A DNA stretch of 64,000 nucleotides, taken from NCBI RefSeq assembly GCF_024494645.1, contig NZ_JANHDJ010000003.1, forward strand, positions 186,001 through 250,000, written 5' to 3'. This document shows, in pieces, positions 51,275 to 61,222 of the stretch. The notes under the pieces were generated by a model. The model was not told where the DNA came from. It did no database searches and saw only the letters and a list, made by a program, of their open reading frames with translations. Numbering within the stretch: position 1 is the first letter of the stretch; every line of letters begins with the position of its first letter. A program made the position numbers and the translations under genes. Source of the stretch: Halohasta litorea. Lineage in GTDB: Archaea > Halobacteriota > Halobacteria > Halobacteriales > Haloferacaceae.

Positions 51275-51363
51275 ATATCATGCCGCTACTGTCTCGGGGT
51301 TGTTAGATGTGTTTGAGTGTTGTCATGAATGTCGGTCGACTTGATAGCCATGGCGGCGACCAG

Positions 51364-51825
51364 TCAGGGAGAGTTTTGGCCGACCTCGGGCTCCGGCCGA
51401 TCAGGGGTCGGCTCAGCGGAGTCGCTGAACCGGTCGTAGAACGCCCCCAGCAGGAAGCCGTAGGCGAGGTGGGCCAACAGCGTGAACCCGGCGAACACCG
51501 CCAACAGTGGGCCGGTGATGTCGCCACGGCCGAGGATGAAAAAGGCGATCCAGAGGGCTGCGCCGAGGATCATCCCGTTGGACGGCGAGTCATCGAACGG
51601 GAAGTAGGGCTCGATGGCGACGAACAGCAGCGGCCAGATGACCGTGCCGACGAACGCGAAGGTAATGAAGCCGATAAAGGTGTTGCCGGGCATCCCGACG
51701 TAGCGGGCGACCGCGTCGAAGGCCCGAACCTGCTCTCTCGTTTCGACCTCCAACATGAGAAAGACGACCGACATCACCGAGATTCCGGTCGCCCCGCCGA
51801 GGATGCCGCCTGCGATCCGGTTCAC
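51364..51825 (-). CDS. DUF6789-type membrane protein beside coxA
   Basis: A 153-residue protein with four hydrophobic segments (starting MNRIAGGILGGATGISVMSVVFL, cited by ILGGATGI) and an acidic C-terminal tail. GTG start at 51825. It sits directly upstream of coxA on the same strand and is therefore a candidate accessory or assembly factor. The family is only known as a haloarchaeal/archaeal domain of unknown function, so this is inferred from neighbourhood. Confidence 0.75.
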   Translation of the reverse strand: MNRIAGGILGGATGISVMSVVFLMLEVETREQVRAFDAVARYVGMPGNTFIGFITFAFVGTVIWPLLFVAIEPYFPFDDSPSNGMILGAALWIAFFILGRGDITGPLLAVFAGFTLLAHLAYGFLLGAFYDRFSDSAEPTPDRPEPEVGQNSP

Positions 51826-52043
51826 GCCACCTCACCCAGAGTCTCCATACACCTCCATCAGCACCGCAGTCGACATAAAACTCGGTTCCCGTCGGATTCG
51901 GCGACTGTGTTATAAACGGACCAGTGAATCGGACCCCACAGATCAGTCAACACTACGTAGCTCGCGTCACTACGAGCAGCCATGATTACAGTCGAGGGAC
52001 CGACGGCCAAGTGGACTCGCATCGAGACGGGAGGAACCGACTC

Positions 52044-53426
52044 ATGACACGCCAGTACGCGCCCGTCTCGCCGCCGGTCGCGCTGACGATCGCTGGCAGC
52101 GACTCCGGCGGCGGCGCGGGCATCCAGGCCGATTTAAAAACGATGGAGGCCCACGACACCTTCGGGACCTCCGTGGTCACCGCGACGACCGCCCAGAATA
52201 CCACAGGTGTCCAGGACGTACACGTCCTCCCCCCGGACCATATCGAAGCCCAGTACCAAGCCGTCGTCGACGATTTCGCCGTCGAAGCGATCAAGACCGG
52301 GATGTTGGCGAGCGAAGAGGTGATTGAGACCGTCGCCGACTGCATCGACCGCTACGGGGGACCACTCGTCGTCGACCCCGTGATGGTCGCTGCCACTGGT
52401 GACCGACTGCTCAGCGAGGACGCCGAGGATGCGTATAACGAACTCATCGCCCGATCGACGCTCGTGACTCCAAACGTCGACGAGGCGGAGATCCTCACCG
52501 GTACCGAGATCGACGACCAGGCGGCTGCGGAAGCGGCTGCCACCACACTCGTCGAGCAGGGAGCCGACGCCGCCCTCGTCAAGGGCGGCCATCTCGACGG
52601 CGACGAAGTTGTCGACACCCTTGTCGTCGGGCAGGGCGACGACAGCCGGACCGAACGATTCAGCCATCCACGGATCGAGACCGCCGCGACCCACGGCTCG
52701 GGCTGTACGCTGTCGAGTGCGATCGCCGCCCGGGTGGCCGCCGGGGAGTCGCTGTCGGAAGCGGTTGCTGGCGGCGCCGCGTTCATGGAACGCGCCGTCC
52801 GCTACGGAATCGACGTAGGGTCGGGGTCGGGGTCGGTCCACCACATGGTCGACATCCGCGAGCGGGCCGACCGCGTGGCGGTAAGTGAGGCCGTCGAGTC
52901 GGTCGTCGCCCGGCTGGTCGATCGGAACGTCGAGACGCTCGTTCCCGACATCGGGATGGGTGTCGTCGGCGCGACGCGCTACGCTGAGACGCCAGCCGAG
53001 GTCGTCGGTGTCGACGGTCGGCTCAGCCGGACACGGAGCGGAATCCGACCGACAGCAGGGGTTCGCCCCGGTGGCTCGCGGGGGCTCGCCCGACAGCTCG
53101 TGGCTGCCCGCGAAACGCATCCCGAGCTTCGGTTCGCGGTCAACTGCCGGTTCGATAGCGGGGTCGAAAGCGCGCTGGCGGCGGTCGACGGGCCGGTAGT
53201 CGAAGCAGCGACCGCCGACCAAGACGAAGCGCGTATCGAACGGGTCGACCACACGGCCCCAGTGGTGGGCATCGATGAGGATCGACTGCCAGAGGGCGAC
53301 CCGCCAGCGGCCGTGGTCGACCGCGGTGGCGAGGGTCGGGAGCCCGGCGTCGTGCTGTTCGCGTCGGATTCGGAGACGCTCCTGGAACGAACACTGACGC
53401 TCTACGAGGCACTGATTACGGAGTAA
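52044..53426 (+). CDS. thiD: ThiD-ThiN fusion: HMP-phosphate kinase and thiamine-phosphate synthase
   Basis: A 460-residue two-domain enzyme. Residues 1-260 are the HMP/HMP-P kinase Thi[37 protein letters not shown] and [14 protein letters not shown]. The rest is ThiN ([14 protein letters not shown]...[10 protein letters not shown]), the archaeal thiamine-phosphate synthase that replaces ThiE. It phosphorylates the pyrimidine and joins it to the thiazole. The ATG at 52044 fits the family start; an upstream frame is non-conserved. I see no THI-box riboswitch in the 218 nt upstream. Confidence 0.94.
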   Translation: MTRQYAPVSPPVALTIAGSDSGGGAGIQADLKTMEAHDTFGTSVVTATTAQNTTGVQDVHVLPPDHIEAQYQAVVDDFAVEAIKTGMLASEEVIETVADCIDRYGGPLVVDPVMVAATGDRLLSEDAEDAYNELIARSTLVTPNVDEAEILTGTEIDDQAAAEAAATTLVEQGADAALVKGGHLDGDEVVDTLVVGQGDDSRTERFSHPRIETAATHGSGCTLSSAIAARVAAGESLSEAVAGGAAFMERAVRYGIDVGSGSGSVHHMVDIRERADRVAVSEAVESVVARLVDRNVETLVPDIGMGVVGATRYAETPAEVVGVDGRLSRTRSGIRPTAGVRPGGSRGLARQLVAARETHPELRFAVNCRFDSGVESALAAVDGPVVEAATADQDEARIERVDHTAPVVGIDEDRLPEGDPPAAVVDRGGEGREPGVVLFASDSETLLERTLTLYEALITE

Positions 53427-53477
53427 TCGCTCGGCGTGGGGAGTCGACGAATAAATAAAACCGAAGCAGGTGGCAGT

Positions 53478-54032
53478 CTACAGCGAGACGGCCGATTTGC
53501 TGACGAGCGAATCGGGCACGCGGAGTTCGGTGACCGTCGAGGCACCCGGTGCGGTGGTGAGTGTCAGCGACACCCGCTCGCCGCCGCTGAGTGGGCTACC
53601 AAGGGCTTCTGCAGCATCGAAGGAGATCTTGTAGCGGTCACTACGATCGGTGATCACGTTATCGTTCGTTGTCGACGTGATGTTACTGATCGAAGCTTCA
53701 CTGTCACCGACGACACCGGTTACGACCGAGTCAGACGTAACGAACTCGTAGGTGACGTTTTCGAGCTGTATATCCTCGGCTCCTGCTGCTTTCGTGAGGG
53801 TGACGTTGACTTTGTCAATCTCGTCGCCATCGGTCACGTTGCCCGTTGCCGACAGGATGTTAATGCGGTCGCTGACCTGCTGTGTCGATTCTTCACCGGT
53901 TGCTTCGGCCTGTGTCTGGAGGAGTCCGGCCGTGTTAATCAGTACACCTGCGGCGATTGCGGCGACCAGCACCATCGCAATGAAGACGATGAGGGTGCCG
54001 ATTCCGACTTGACCTCTGTTTTCTGTGAACAT
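53478..54032 (-). CDS. Archaellin (preflagellin-type) protein
   Basis: A 184-residue type IV pilin-like protein. The N-terminus [20 protein letters not shown] has the FlaK-type cleavage context [12 protein letters not shown], followed by the hydrophobic assembly helix ([18 protein letters not shown]). The mature part is beta-rich and shows N-glycosylation sequons (NVT, NIT). The upstream longer frame is rejected because the ATG at 54032 gives the signal peptide. It is a single gene, not beside an arl operon, so it is a minor or orphan archaellin or related pilin. Confidence 0.9.
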   Translation of the reverse strand: MFTENRGQVGIGTLIVFIAMVLVAAIAAGVLINTAGLLQTQAEATGEESTQQVSDRINILSATGNVTDGDEIDKVNVTLTKAAGAEDIQLENVTYEFVTSDSVVTGVVGDSEASISNITSTTNDNVITDRSDRYKISFDAAEALGSPLSGGERVSLTLTTAPGASTVTELRVPDSLVSKSAVSL

Positions 54033-54257
54033 TGTCTGTATAGTCTGTAGTTGTTGCGTGCTACAGACACTGTGTGATCGAAAAAGGCGGTTGTAATTAA
54101 ACTCATCTCCCCAAATATTTATTTTGATATCAGAAAGTAAACTAGGTGACAAGTCCATGGAAGTTCGCACAACGACCTCGATCAGCGGGCTGCGGAGAAT
54201 CGGACACTCTGTGGGTTCGGAAAGCAAAAAGCGTAGCCGATAGGCCGTCGGTACGTC

Positions 54258-54779
54258 TCAGCGAACGAGCCGACTACAGGAGCCACAGAGGTTCTCTTCT
54301 TTGACATCGACCTCGCGAACGGTCGGTGAGAAACTCATCACGCATTTGGAGTTGTCGCAGTGTTCCAGCCCGAGGGTGTGGCCGATCTCGTGGACGACCT
54401 CCTTGCGGACGCGGTCGGAAAAGACGGCGGTTTCGGGCTTCGAGGAGATCCCGCCATCCGAGGAGGTCTGGAGGCGGTACGTCGAGATGACCGAGCCGTT
54501 GCCGTTGAGATAGGCGAGGCCGAACACGTAGTTGCGGCGGCGGTAGTAGAGGTCCTCGGCGGTGACGCCGATGTTTTTGTCGCCCGATCCCACGCGGCTG
54601 ACGAGTTCGATCAGGTCCTCGGCGCGGTGTTGGTTCCGATTGGGGTCGAACGCGCCGTCGGGGATGGGTTGGCTGTCCTGGACGGTCACATTACAGCCGT
54701 AGACCGACCGCAGGCTAGCCGAGGATTCCCGCTTGACCTGCGCGGGGACGTCCCCGATCGGCACGATGTCGACAAGCAT
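54258..54779 (-). CDS. amzA: Archaemetzincin family zinc metalloprotease
   Basis: A 173-residue protein with the extended zinc-binding motif [12 protein letters not shown], then CVMSF (the Met-turn) and the second CxxC-type zinc site [10 protein letters not shown] that define archaemetzincins. It starts at [11 protein letters not shown] (54779), since the upstream in-frame residues are not family-like. The protease target is unknown. It is a single-domain intracellular protein. Confidence 0.93.
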   Translation of the reverse strand: MLVDIVPIGDVPAQVKRESSASLRSVYGCNVTVQDSQPIPDGAFDPNRNQHRAEDLIELVSRVGSGDKNIGVTAEDLYYRRRNYVFGLAYLNGNGSVISTYRLQTSSDGGISSKPETAVFSDRVRKEVVHEIGHTLGLEHCDNSKCVMSFSPTVREVDVKEENLCGSCSRLVR

Positions 54780-54909
54780 GGAAAGCGGTATGGAGGGGCT
54801 GTTATTAAGTCTCACGCCAGACCGGCGTGCCGTCCCACGATTGGCGGCGGCCAGCACCGCGTTCGGCGTCTCGGTACGTTTTTTTCAGTGCCACGTTTCG
54901 GTTCGGTTG

Positions 54910-55776
54910 ATGGACGTAGATACGGTCGTACTCGACATCGACGGCGTACTGCTCGACGTGGCCGACTCCTACCGGCAGGCGGTCGTCGACAGCGTCGACC
55001 GCGTGTACGGCGAGACGGTCGACCGCGAGGCCATCCAGGCGTTCAAAGACGCCGGGGGGTTCAACAACGACTGGCTGGTGACCGACGCGGTCGCCCTGTA
55101 CGTGTTGGCCGGGCAGGCGGGCTACGAGGCCGATATCGGGACGTTCACCGACGACATCGCCGCTCACGGCGGCGGCTTGGAGGGCGCGGAGGCCACACTG
55201 GCGGCCGAACTCCCGAACGCGACCTTCGAGGAGATCGTCGACGAGTGGGACCCCGACGAACTCCGCGAGGTGTTTCAGGCACTCTATCTCGGTGCTGACC
55301 TCTATCGAGAACTCGAAGCTAGCGAGCCGCCGTTCGAGACGGCGGGCTACATCCACGACGAGCCAGTGGTGGTTGACCCCGAAACGCTCGATGTACTCAC
55401 GGACCGCTACAACGTCGGCGTGGTGACGGGGCGACCGGCCGCCGAGGCGACGATCGCGCTGGATCGTGCCGGGATCGAAGTCGACGACGCCCACCGGTTT
55501 ACGATGGACAACTGGGAGCAGGGCAAACCACACCCCCACGCACTCATGACGCTGGCCGACCGCTTCGGTTCCGAATCCGTGGTCTTCGTCGGCGACACGC
55601 TGGACGACATCGAGACGGCCGTCAACGCAGCCAGCGAGGACCCGGAGACGATTTATAAGGGAATCGGCGTACTTACCGGCGGGCTGACCGGCGAATCGGG
55701 CCGCGAGAAGTTCACCACTGCCGGGGCCGCCGCGGTGCTCGAATCGGTCAACGAGCTGCCTGAGTATTTAAATTAG
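54910..55776 (+). CDS. HAD-superfamily hydrolase (TIGR01548-type)
   Basis: A 288-residue HAD enzyme: motif [17 protein letters not shown], motif II GVVTGRP, motif III lysine in [12 protein letters not shown] and motif [12 protein letters not shown]. The long helical cap (about residues 20-145) fits the TIGR01548 subgroup of archaeal phosphatases. The substrate is unknown. The window also contains hisH not far away, but the family link with histidine synthesis is only suggestive. Confidence 0.88.
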   Translation: MDVDTVVLDIDGVLLDVADSYRQAVVDSVDRVYGETVDREAIQAFKDAGGFNNDWLVTDAVALYVLAGQAGYEADIGTFTDDIAAHGGGLEGAEATLAAELPNATFEEIVDEWDPDELREVFQALYLGADLYRELEASEPPFETAGYIHDEPVVVDPETLDVLTDRYNVGVVTGRPAAEATIALDRAGIEVDDAHRFTMDNWEQGKPHPHALMTLADRFGSESVVFVGDTLDDIETAVNAASEDPETIYKGIGVLTGGLTGESGREKFTTAGAAAVLESVNELPEYLN

Positions 55777-55857
55777 TCACCGGCTACCGTCCCACAGATA
55801 CCGGGGTCGTTCGCCGCACACGCAAGTCTTAGGGTCGAACCGTTCCCACGATTCGTC

Positions 55858-56526
55858 ATGCGAATCGCACTCCTAGGCGGCACTGGCGATATCGGCGAGG
55901 GGCTCGCCCTGCGGTGGGCGTTCCACTCCGACCACGAGGTCGTGATCGGCTCCCGTGATCCCGAGAAAGCTCGGGCGAAAGCCGACGAGTACGAAGCCGA
56001 GATCGAAGAGCGAGGCGTCGACACCAAAATTACGGGCTTCGAGAACGCGATGGCTGCCGACCGCGCCGACGTGATCGTCTTGGCGGTTCCGGCCTACCAC
56101 ATTGCCGACACCGTCGAAGCCGTCGAAGACTCGCTTTCGGAGGGAGACATCCTCGTCACGCCCGCAACGGGGATGAAACGCGACGAGGACGGTTTCCACT
56201 ACCATCGGCCCGGCGCGGGCAGCGTGACCAAGATCGCGGTCGACGCCGCCCCCGAAGGTGTCCCCGTCGTCGGCGCGTTCCACAATCTCGCCGCGGGGCG
56301 GCTCACGGATCTGGACGCTGACTTAGGTATCGACACGCTACTTATAGGGGATGACGAGTCTGCGAAGTCGACGGTCGGCTCGCTCGCCGAAGATATCGAC
56401 GGGCTGCGGGCACTGGATGCGGGCGGCATCGCAAATGCCGCCGAGATCGAAGCGGTCACGCCACTGCTGATCAACGTCGCGATGAACAACGACGGCCTCC
56501 ACGATCTGGGCGTCCGGTTCGACTAA
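55858..56526 (+). CDS. npdG: F420:NADP oxidoreductase (NpdG)
   Basis: A 222-residue Rossmann protein. MRIALLGGTGDIGEGLALRWA holds the NADP-binding loop, GSRDPEKA the phosphate-specifying arginine, and VVGAFHNLAAGRL, typical of Fno/NpdG, follows. It transfers hydride between coenzyme F420 and NADP in the cytoplasm. Length is normal for the family. It lies alone with about 80 nt on each side. Confidence 0.93.
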   Translation: MRIALLGGTGDIGEGLALRWAFHSDHEVVIGSRDPEKARAKADEYEAEIEERGVDTKITGFENAMAADRADVIVLAVPAYHIADTVEAVEDSLSEGDILVTPATGMKRDEDGFHYHRPGAGSVTKIAVDAAPEGVPVVGAFHNLAAGRLTDLDADLGIDTLLIGDDESAKSTVGSLAEDIDGLRALDAGGIANAAEIEAVTPLLINVAMNNDGLHDLGVRFD

Positions 56527-56566
56527 CCTATATAAACAAACGGCGGTTATTTATATACGATTGCGG

Positions 56567-57220
56567 CTACTCGGCACAGAGATCGACGAAGTTCCGGAGA
56601 ATCCGCAGGCCGGTCTCGCCGCTCTTTTCGGGGTGGAACTGGGTGCCAAAGACGGTTCCCTCCTCGTTGGCGATCACCGCAGGGAAGTCGACGCCGTAGT
56701 CGGCGGTAGCGACGACAGCGTCCTCGTCGTCGGGGTCGGCGTAATACGAGTGGACGAAGTAGGCGTACTCGCCATCCACACCCTCGACGAGGGGGTGCTC
56801 GCGCTGCACATCGAGTTCGTTCCAGCCCATGTGGGGAACCTTGCGGTCGACGTCGAAGCGTACGTTCGTGCCGGGGACGAAGTTCAGCCCCTCGACGTCG
56901 CCCTCGCCCGCGTGTTCGGCCTCCTCGCTCGATCCCAGCAGCATCTGCATCCCGAGACAGATGCCGAAGATGGGCTGGCCGCGGTCGGCTGCCTCGGCCA
57001 ATGCCTCGCGGTAGGGACCGGCGTTGTCCATTCCCTCGCGGAACGCGCCGACGCCCGGGAGGACGATGCCGTCGGCGTCGGCGAACGTATCGGGGTCTTC
57101 GGAGATCGTGACGCCCGCGCCAGCGCGTTCGAGGCCACGGGTGACGCTGCGGAGGTTGCCGAGGCCGTAGTCGACGACGACGATCTCGGCAGCCGTTTGT
57201 TCGGGTGGGGTCGCGCTCAT
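56567..57220 (-). CDS. hisH: Imidazole glycerol phosphate synthase subunit HisH
   Basis: A 217-residue class I glutamine amidotransferase: IVVDYGLGNLRSV, nucleophile loop FGICLGMQML with cysteine, and catalytic histidine and glutamate in FGTQFHPEKSG. It supplies ammonia to HisF in histidine synthesis. HisF is not nearby. It is convergent with npdG. Confidence 0.95.
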   Translation of the reverse strand: MSATPPEQTAAEIVVVDYGLGNLRSVTRGLERAGAGVTISEDPDTFADADGIVLPGVGAFREGMDNAGPYREALAEAADRGQPIFGICLGMQMLLGSSEEAEHAGEGDVEGLNFVPGTNVRFDVDRKVPHMGWNELDVQREHPLVEGVDGEYAYFVHSYYADPDDEDAVVATADYGVDFPAVIANEEGTVFGTQFHPEKSGETGLRILRNFVDLCAE

Positions 57221-57286
57221 ACAGGCTCTCTGGGGGCGGGAGGCAAGTGGTTTTCCGTTCGCGCAGTCGGGTCGCGACGAGACGAG

Positions 57287-57847
57287 TTAGATAACCGCCG
57301 AGACGCCGCCGAACAGCCCGACGGTGACCAGCAGTCGACCCAAACTGCCGATGAACGTCGCAATGGCGAACTTCAGGTAGTCCTTTTCGAGGATGGAAAA
57401 CGCGTAGATCGAGATCGTATCGGGGAAAAACGGGACCGACAGCGCCATCGCAAGCCCGGCGTAGCCGTACTGCCGGGCCAGCTGGACCGACTGCTTTTCG
57501 GACCACGCCAGGATGTTCCACCGCGAGTCCCGGAGCCAGCGGACGATCGGCCCGGCCTGTTTGACCTCCTGGCCGATATGGAAGGCAAACAGGCTACCGG
57601 CGGCCTTGCCGGTCGCGCTCACCAGCATGATACTGGCGAGTCGACCCCCGGGGCCGAGACCCAGATCGATCGGCGCGACCAGTACGACCTCGCTCGGCCC
57701 TGGCAGGATGAACGCGATCAGAAACGAGTAGACGAAGATGATGCCCATGCCGGGCCACCCAGTCGCCGACTCGACGAGGGCTTCGACACCCTCTGCGACC
57801 GAAATCAGCGGCAGTTCGGCGACGTGTGTGAGAGACAACACGCCCAT
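57287..57847 (-). CDS. VTT/DedA-type membrane protein (YqaA-like)
   Basis: A 186-residue protein with four to five hydrophobic segments and the VTT-domain pattern: AFILPGPSEVVLVAP, ATGKAAGSLFAFHIG, GYAGLAMALSVPFFPDTISIYAFS. The 'E...G...P...D' residues of the re-entrant loops are visible. Family members act as lipid scramblases or transporters. The substrate is unknown. Confidence 0.85.
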   Translation of the reverse strand: MGVLSLTHVAELPLISVAEGVEALVESATGWPGMGIIFVYSFLIAFILPGPSEVVLVAPIDLGLGPGGRLASIMLVSATGKAAGSLFAFHIGQEVKQAGPIVRWLRDSRWNILAWSEKQSVQLARQYGYAGLAMALSVPFFPDTISIYAFSILEKDYLKFAIATFIGSLGRLLVTVGLFGGVSAVI

Positions 57848-58060
57848 GTTAGTGGTCGCCTCTCATCTGACTACTGGCCCGCCGGTGGTCGGTATCGACA
57901 CGATTGTCCAGGACGACATGGAGTGGCAATATTGTTAGTAACTCACTAATCGACCGGCAAGAACGTACCGATACCGTCGACCCATGGAGGTCTGGTCGGA
58001 TCAACTCAATAGCATGATATTTTGTCACTATTGTCGCTGTGGTTGGTGTGAACGGTTAGC

Positions 58061-58195
58061 ATGAGAGTTCGGCCCCGTGAGATCAACGACGAAGCAGCAC
58101 TCGCCGATGGACTGGCCGAATATCTCCCACGACTCAGTGATGAAGGATCAGAAGAGACTGTCAGAGACGTCAAGTCGGCGCTGGTGAGCGAATAG
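58061..58195 (+). CDS. 44-residue acidic micro-protein
   Basis: A frame from ATG 58061 to TAG 58193 encodes 44 residues: basic at the start (MRVRPREIND) and acidic afterwards. No motif is recognised. It ends 2 nt before the convergent NifU-type gene. A similar basic-then-acidic pattern occurs in short haloarchaeal proteins, but expression is unproven. Codon third positions are less GC-rich than in neighbours. Confidence 0.4.
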   Translation: MRVRPREINDEAALADGLAEYLPRLSDEGSEETVRDVKSALVSE

Positions 58196-58197
58196 AG

Positions 58198-58524
58198 TTA
58201 GAAGTGACCGGCCGACTCGTTGGAGTACTGCAGATCGCCGCCGCGACCGCCCTCGACCGTGTCGGCACCGGTATCACCAGTAGAGGGGACCTTGACCTCG
58301 ACGTTTTCGATCTCCTCGAACTCCATGAACATATCCCGCTTGATGTTCTGGGCGGTAACGTTCGAGATCCCACAACCCGAACAGGTACCGCCGAGTTCGA
58401 CGACGACCTGTCCGGTCTCGGCGTCGGCCTCCCGGACCACGCTTGTGCCGCCGTGCATCTGGATGATCGGCATCTGTTTGACCATCCACGTCTCGACTCG
58501 TGATTTGAGGCTCTCGTCACTCAT
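58198..58524 (-). CDS. NifU C-terminal domain (iron-sulfur scaffold-like) protein
   Basis: A 108-residue protein with the NifU-C signature [22 protein letters not shown], where CSGC binds a bridging cluster (cited by GTCSGCGIS). It starts with a conserved helix and ends in a glycine-rich tail. It likely carries or transfers iron-sulfur clusters. Partner proteins are not adjacent. Confidence 0.9.
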   Translation of the reverse strand: MSDESLKSRVETWMVKQMPIIQMHGGTSVVREADAETGQVVVELGGTCSGCGISNVTAQNIKRDMFMEFEEIENVEVKVPSTGDTGADTVEGGRGGDLQYSNESAGHF

Positions 58525-58597
58525 TACTCCTTCTTGGGGCTGCAGCTATGGGTAAGTTGTGGTTCGAGTGCGAATCAGCCACAAACGATCATCGCGT

Positions 58598-59566
58598 TTA
58601 GAGCCGCGAGCGGTCGCCGGTGCCGTCGGTGAGGGCGCTGGCGACCGCCCCCTTAACGACGACGTCGTCGCCGTGGTCGGTCAGCATGACCTCGGGGATG
58701 TTCGCCATCACCATGTCGTCGAGGCGTTCCCGGAGGGGATCGACCACCAGCTCGGGGTTGTTGAGCGCGACCGCGCCGCCGACGCTGATCACCAGCGGGG
58801 CAAAGGCATGGACGATGTTGGCGACGCCCATCGCGTTCCAGTGGGTGACCTGCTCGATGACGTGGTCGGCGAAGGCGTCCTCGCCAGCGTGCTCGAAGAC
58901 GTCGACCGCCGAGAAATCGGGATCTTCGAGGGGGAGGGCAGTGTCGATGGGGTCGTCGTCGTGGAGGCGGCGGGCGTAGGCGGGGATGTTGTTGCCCGAG
59001 CAGTAGGCCTCCCAGTGGCCGTCGTGGCCACAGCCGCAGGTCATGATTCCCTGGGGGTCCAGCGTCATGTGGCCGACCTCGCCAGCGTTGCCGTCCCAGC
59101 CAGCGATGACGTGGCCATCGACACAGACGCCCGCGCCGATCCCCGACGACATCGTCAGGTAGACCATGTCGTCGGGGTTGCGCTCGGAGTGGAACCGCTC
59201 GCCGATGACACCCGCGATCGTGTCGTTGTGGAGGTAGATGTCGTCGGTCGCCAGCAGTTTCGAAATCGGTCCCGTAAGCGGGATGCGGTCGATCCGGTCG
59301 GGGAGGTTGGCCGGGTCTTCGACCGCGCCCGCGGCGAGATCAAGCGGGCCGATCGAGCCGATACCACAGGCACTCGCAGCCGAGGGGGCGACCCCGGCCT
59401 CGTCGCAAGCCTCACGGATGTGGTCCAGGATCGCTTCGGTGACCGCGATGCCGGTCGGTCCGCGCGGCGTCGACCCACGGGCCGAGCCGAGGATCGTCGC
59501 CGAGTCGTCCGCGACGACCGCTCGCACGTTCGTTGCCCCGAGGTCGACGCCCACGTAGTAGGCCAT
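58598..59566 (-). CDS. ROK family sugar kinase (glucokinase-like)
   Basis: A 322-residue ROK kinase: phosphate-1 loop YYVGVDLGATNVR, DIYLHNDTIAGVIGE (catalytic Asp region), GNAGEVGHM, and the zinc cysteines in GIMTCGCGHDGHWEAYCSG (cited by CGCGH...C). ROK enzymes phosphorylate glucose or N-acetylated sugars with ATP. The ATG at 59566 fits the family start; a longer frame would add a non-homologous tail. The substrate is probably glucose in haloarchaea, by homology. Confidence 0.92.
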   Translation of the reverse strand: MAYYVGVDLGATNVRAVVADDSATILGSARGSTPRGPTGIAVTEAILDHIREACDEAGVAPSAASACGIGSIGPLDLAAGAVEDPANLPDRIDRIPLTGPISKLLATDDIYLHNDTIAGVIGERFHSERNPDDMVYLTMSSGIGAGVCVDGHVIAGWDGNAGEVGHMTLDPQGIMTCGCGHDGHWEAYCSGNNIPAYARRLHDDDPIDTALPLEDPDFSAVDVFEHAGEDAFADHVIEQVTHWNAMGVANIVHAFAPLVISVGGAVALNNPELVVDPLRERLDDMVMANIPEVMLTDHGDDVVVKGAVASALTDGTGDRSRL

Positions 59567-59680
59567 CACGCGAATAGGGAGGGCGATAGCACTTAATTGA
59601 GCCGCTTTTTGCTCACGCGTGAATAGAGTTCCCACGGGAGCTGTCGAGGGCCGAGCACAGAGAGCGATAACGGTCGCAGC

Positions 59681-60064
59681 TCAGTAGTCCGGCGTATCGT
59701 CTTCGACGGTCCGTTTCATGGACTTGCGGCGGGATTTGGCGTCCCGACCGGTCGCCTCAAGCAGGAACTCGTTTTTCAGCGAGACCGCCTCGGCAGCGGC
59801 GTCGGCCTCGCCCGCGGCGATGACTTCCTCGGCGGGCCGCTCCTCGAAGTGGACCGCGAGCTTGTCCTTTTTGCCACTGTACTCTGCGGCCCCGGCGAGA
59901 ATCCGGTTGAAAACCGGGTTGTCCGGCTCTTCGACCACATACAGCTCGTGGCCGTTTGCCTCTTCGGTGCCGGTGACGGGGCCGAAGTACGATTCGATCG
60001 TCGACTCGAGGTCGGGGACGCGGTCGTCGAGATGCTCGCCGCGACGCATCTTGTACTCCTTCAT
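59681..60064 (-). CDS. DUF5611-type haloarchaeal protein
   Basis: A 127-residue protein starting MKEYKMRRGEHLDDRVPDLE, with an alpha/beta core and a basic C-terminal segment (RDAKSRRKSMKRT). It is a conserved haloarchaeal protein of unknown function. It precedes the ROK kinase on the same strand, 114 nt away. Confidence 0.78.
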   Translation of the reverse strand: MKEYKMRRGEHLDDRVPDLESTIESYFGPVTGTEEANGHELYVVEEPDNPVFNRILAGAAEYSGKKDKLAVHFEERPAEEVIAAGEADAAAEAVSLKNEFLLEATGRDAKSRRKSMKRTVEDDTPDY

Positions 60065-60130
60065 CGGCCATCCGTTTGCGAGGCGACGGTTTACCTGTTT
60101 CGTCGTTCCGATCTGACAGCACCCCGAAAA

Positions 60131-61105
60131 TTAGGTCGGCCGCTCGGAGATGTAGCCGCGTTTGCACTCCGGACAGATATCGCCAGCGCGCATCGAGGAG
60201 TCCCCCGCCAGCCGCGAGAGGCCGCACTCCGGACAGTAGAACTCGGTTTCGATGTCGTCGACGGTCGGCTCGTACTCGACGGTCGACTCCTCGGCACGGG
60301 TAAAGGAGAGTTCGACCTCCTCGCCGTCGGCGGCCGGTTCGGCCTCTGATTCGGTGATCTCGGGGGTGAAACCGCCGCCGAAGGTCATATCCTCGGGCTC
60401 GCCTTCGGGCGGCTCGTCGGCCGAGTAGCCTTCGTCATCGCCCTCGACGTCGGGCCACTCGGTGTCCCCGTCGCTCTCCTCACCGGTGTCGTACTCGGGC
60501 CACTCGCCGGGTTCGCGCTCGGCCGACGGCTCGTCGGCCTCCTCGTCGGTGTCGTCATCGGTGAGAATGACGCCGTCGTCTTCGGCCGACTCGACGGTAT
60601 CGGTCGGCTCGTCGGCGGGGTCGGCGGGCGCGGCGGCGTCGGCCGCGGCGGCCTCCACGTCGTCGACGGTCATATTGGCGGGTTCGGCCGCGCCGAGGTC
60701 CTCCGGCTCGCCGCTCTCGCCGGGCTCGTCGTCCTCGTCGGTCCAGACCTCCGCATCCTCGGTAGTCGAGACCGAGTCGTCGATCGTCACGCCGAGATCG
60801 TCGCCACCGGTGGTCCCTGTCGATTCGGCGGCCCCGGTGGCGGTCTGCTGTGTGGCCGACTGCCCGGCGGTATCGGCGGGACCGGCGGCCGACTCGGCGT
60901 CGGGCGCGTCGGCTTCGGCCGCGGTTGCGGTGAGCTGTTCCATCGAGGTGACCTCGGTGTTCTCGCTGACGATCCGCCGCTCACCGCACCGACTGCATGT
61001 TTTGACCTCGTTGACGGTGATTACCACTTCGTTTCCCTGTTCTTCGCGTTCGCGTTCGAGTTCGGGCTCGCCAAAATCGTGGCTGAGCAGACACCGGAGT
61101 CCCAT
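60131..61105 (-). CDS. Zinc-ribbon protein with long acidic linker (DUF7093-like)
   Basis: A 324-residue protein. An N-terminal zinc knuckle (CLLSHDFGEP..., VKTCSRCGERRIV) and a C-terminal zinc ribbon (FYCPECGLSRLAG...DICPECKRGYIS) are joined by about 200 residues of Asp/Glu/Ala/Pro low complexity. The architecture suggests a flexible adaptor or regulatory protein. The function is unknown. The acidic linker is highly charged and prone to shadow frames on the other strand. Confidence 0.8.
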   Translation of the reverse strand: MGLRCLLSHDFGEPELEREREEQGNEVVITVNEVKTCSRCGERRIVSENTEVTSMEQLTATAAEADAPDAESAAGPADTAGQSATQQTATGAAESTGTTGGDDLGVTIDDSVSTTEDAEVWTDEDDEPGESGEPEDLGAAEPANMTVDDVEAAAADAAAPADPADEPTDTVESAEDDGVILTDDDTDEEADEPSAEREPGEWPEYDTGEESDGDTEWPDVEGDDEGYSADEPPEGEPEDMTFGGGFTPEITESEAEPAADGEEVELSFTRAEESTVEYEPTVDDIETEFYCPECGLSRLAGDSSMRAGDICPECKRGYISERPT

Positions 61106-61222
61106 TAGACGACATATCGAAGTAGACGACTAAAAGCTACTCCCTCTTGTCCGCCACGTGTCTGACGCTCCGGGCCATTCGCGCCGGTAGACGTAAATCC
61201 GTACCCCTCGTTAGCTGTGAGT

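Noticed and set aside
51826-52043. TPP riboswitch before thiD-thiN
   Set aside because: The THI-box core elements were not found in the 218-nt upstream region.
56561-57949. 462-codon frame opposite hisH and the VTT membrane protein
   Set aside because: Shadow of two recognised genes and crosses their intergenic region.
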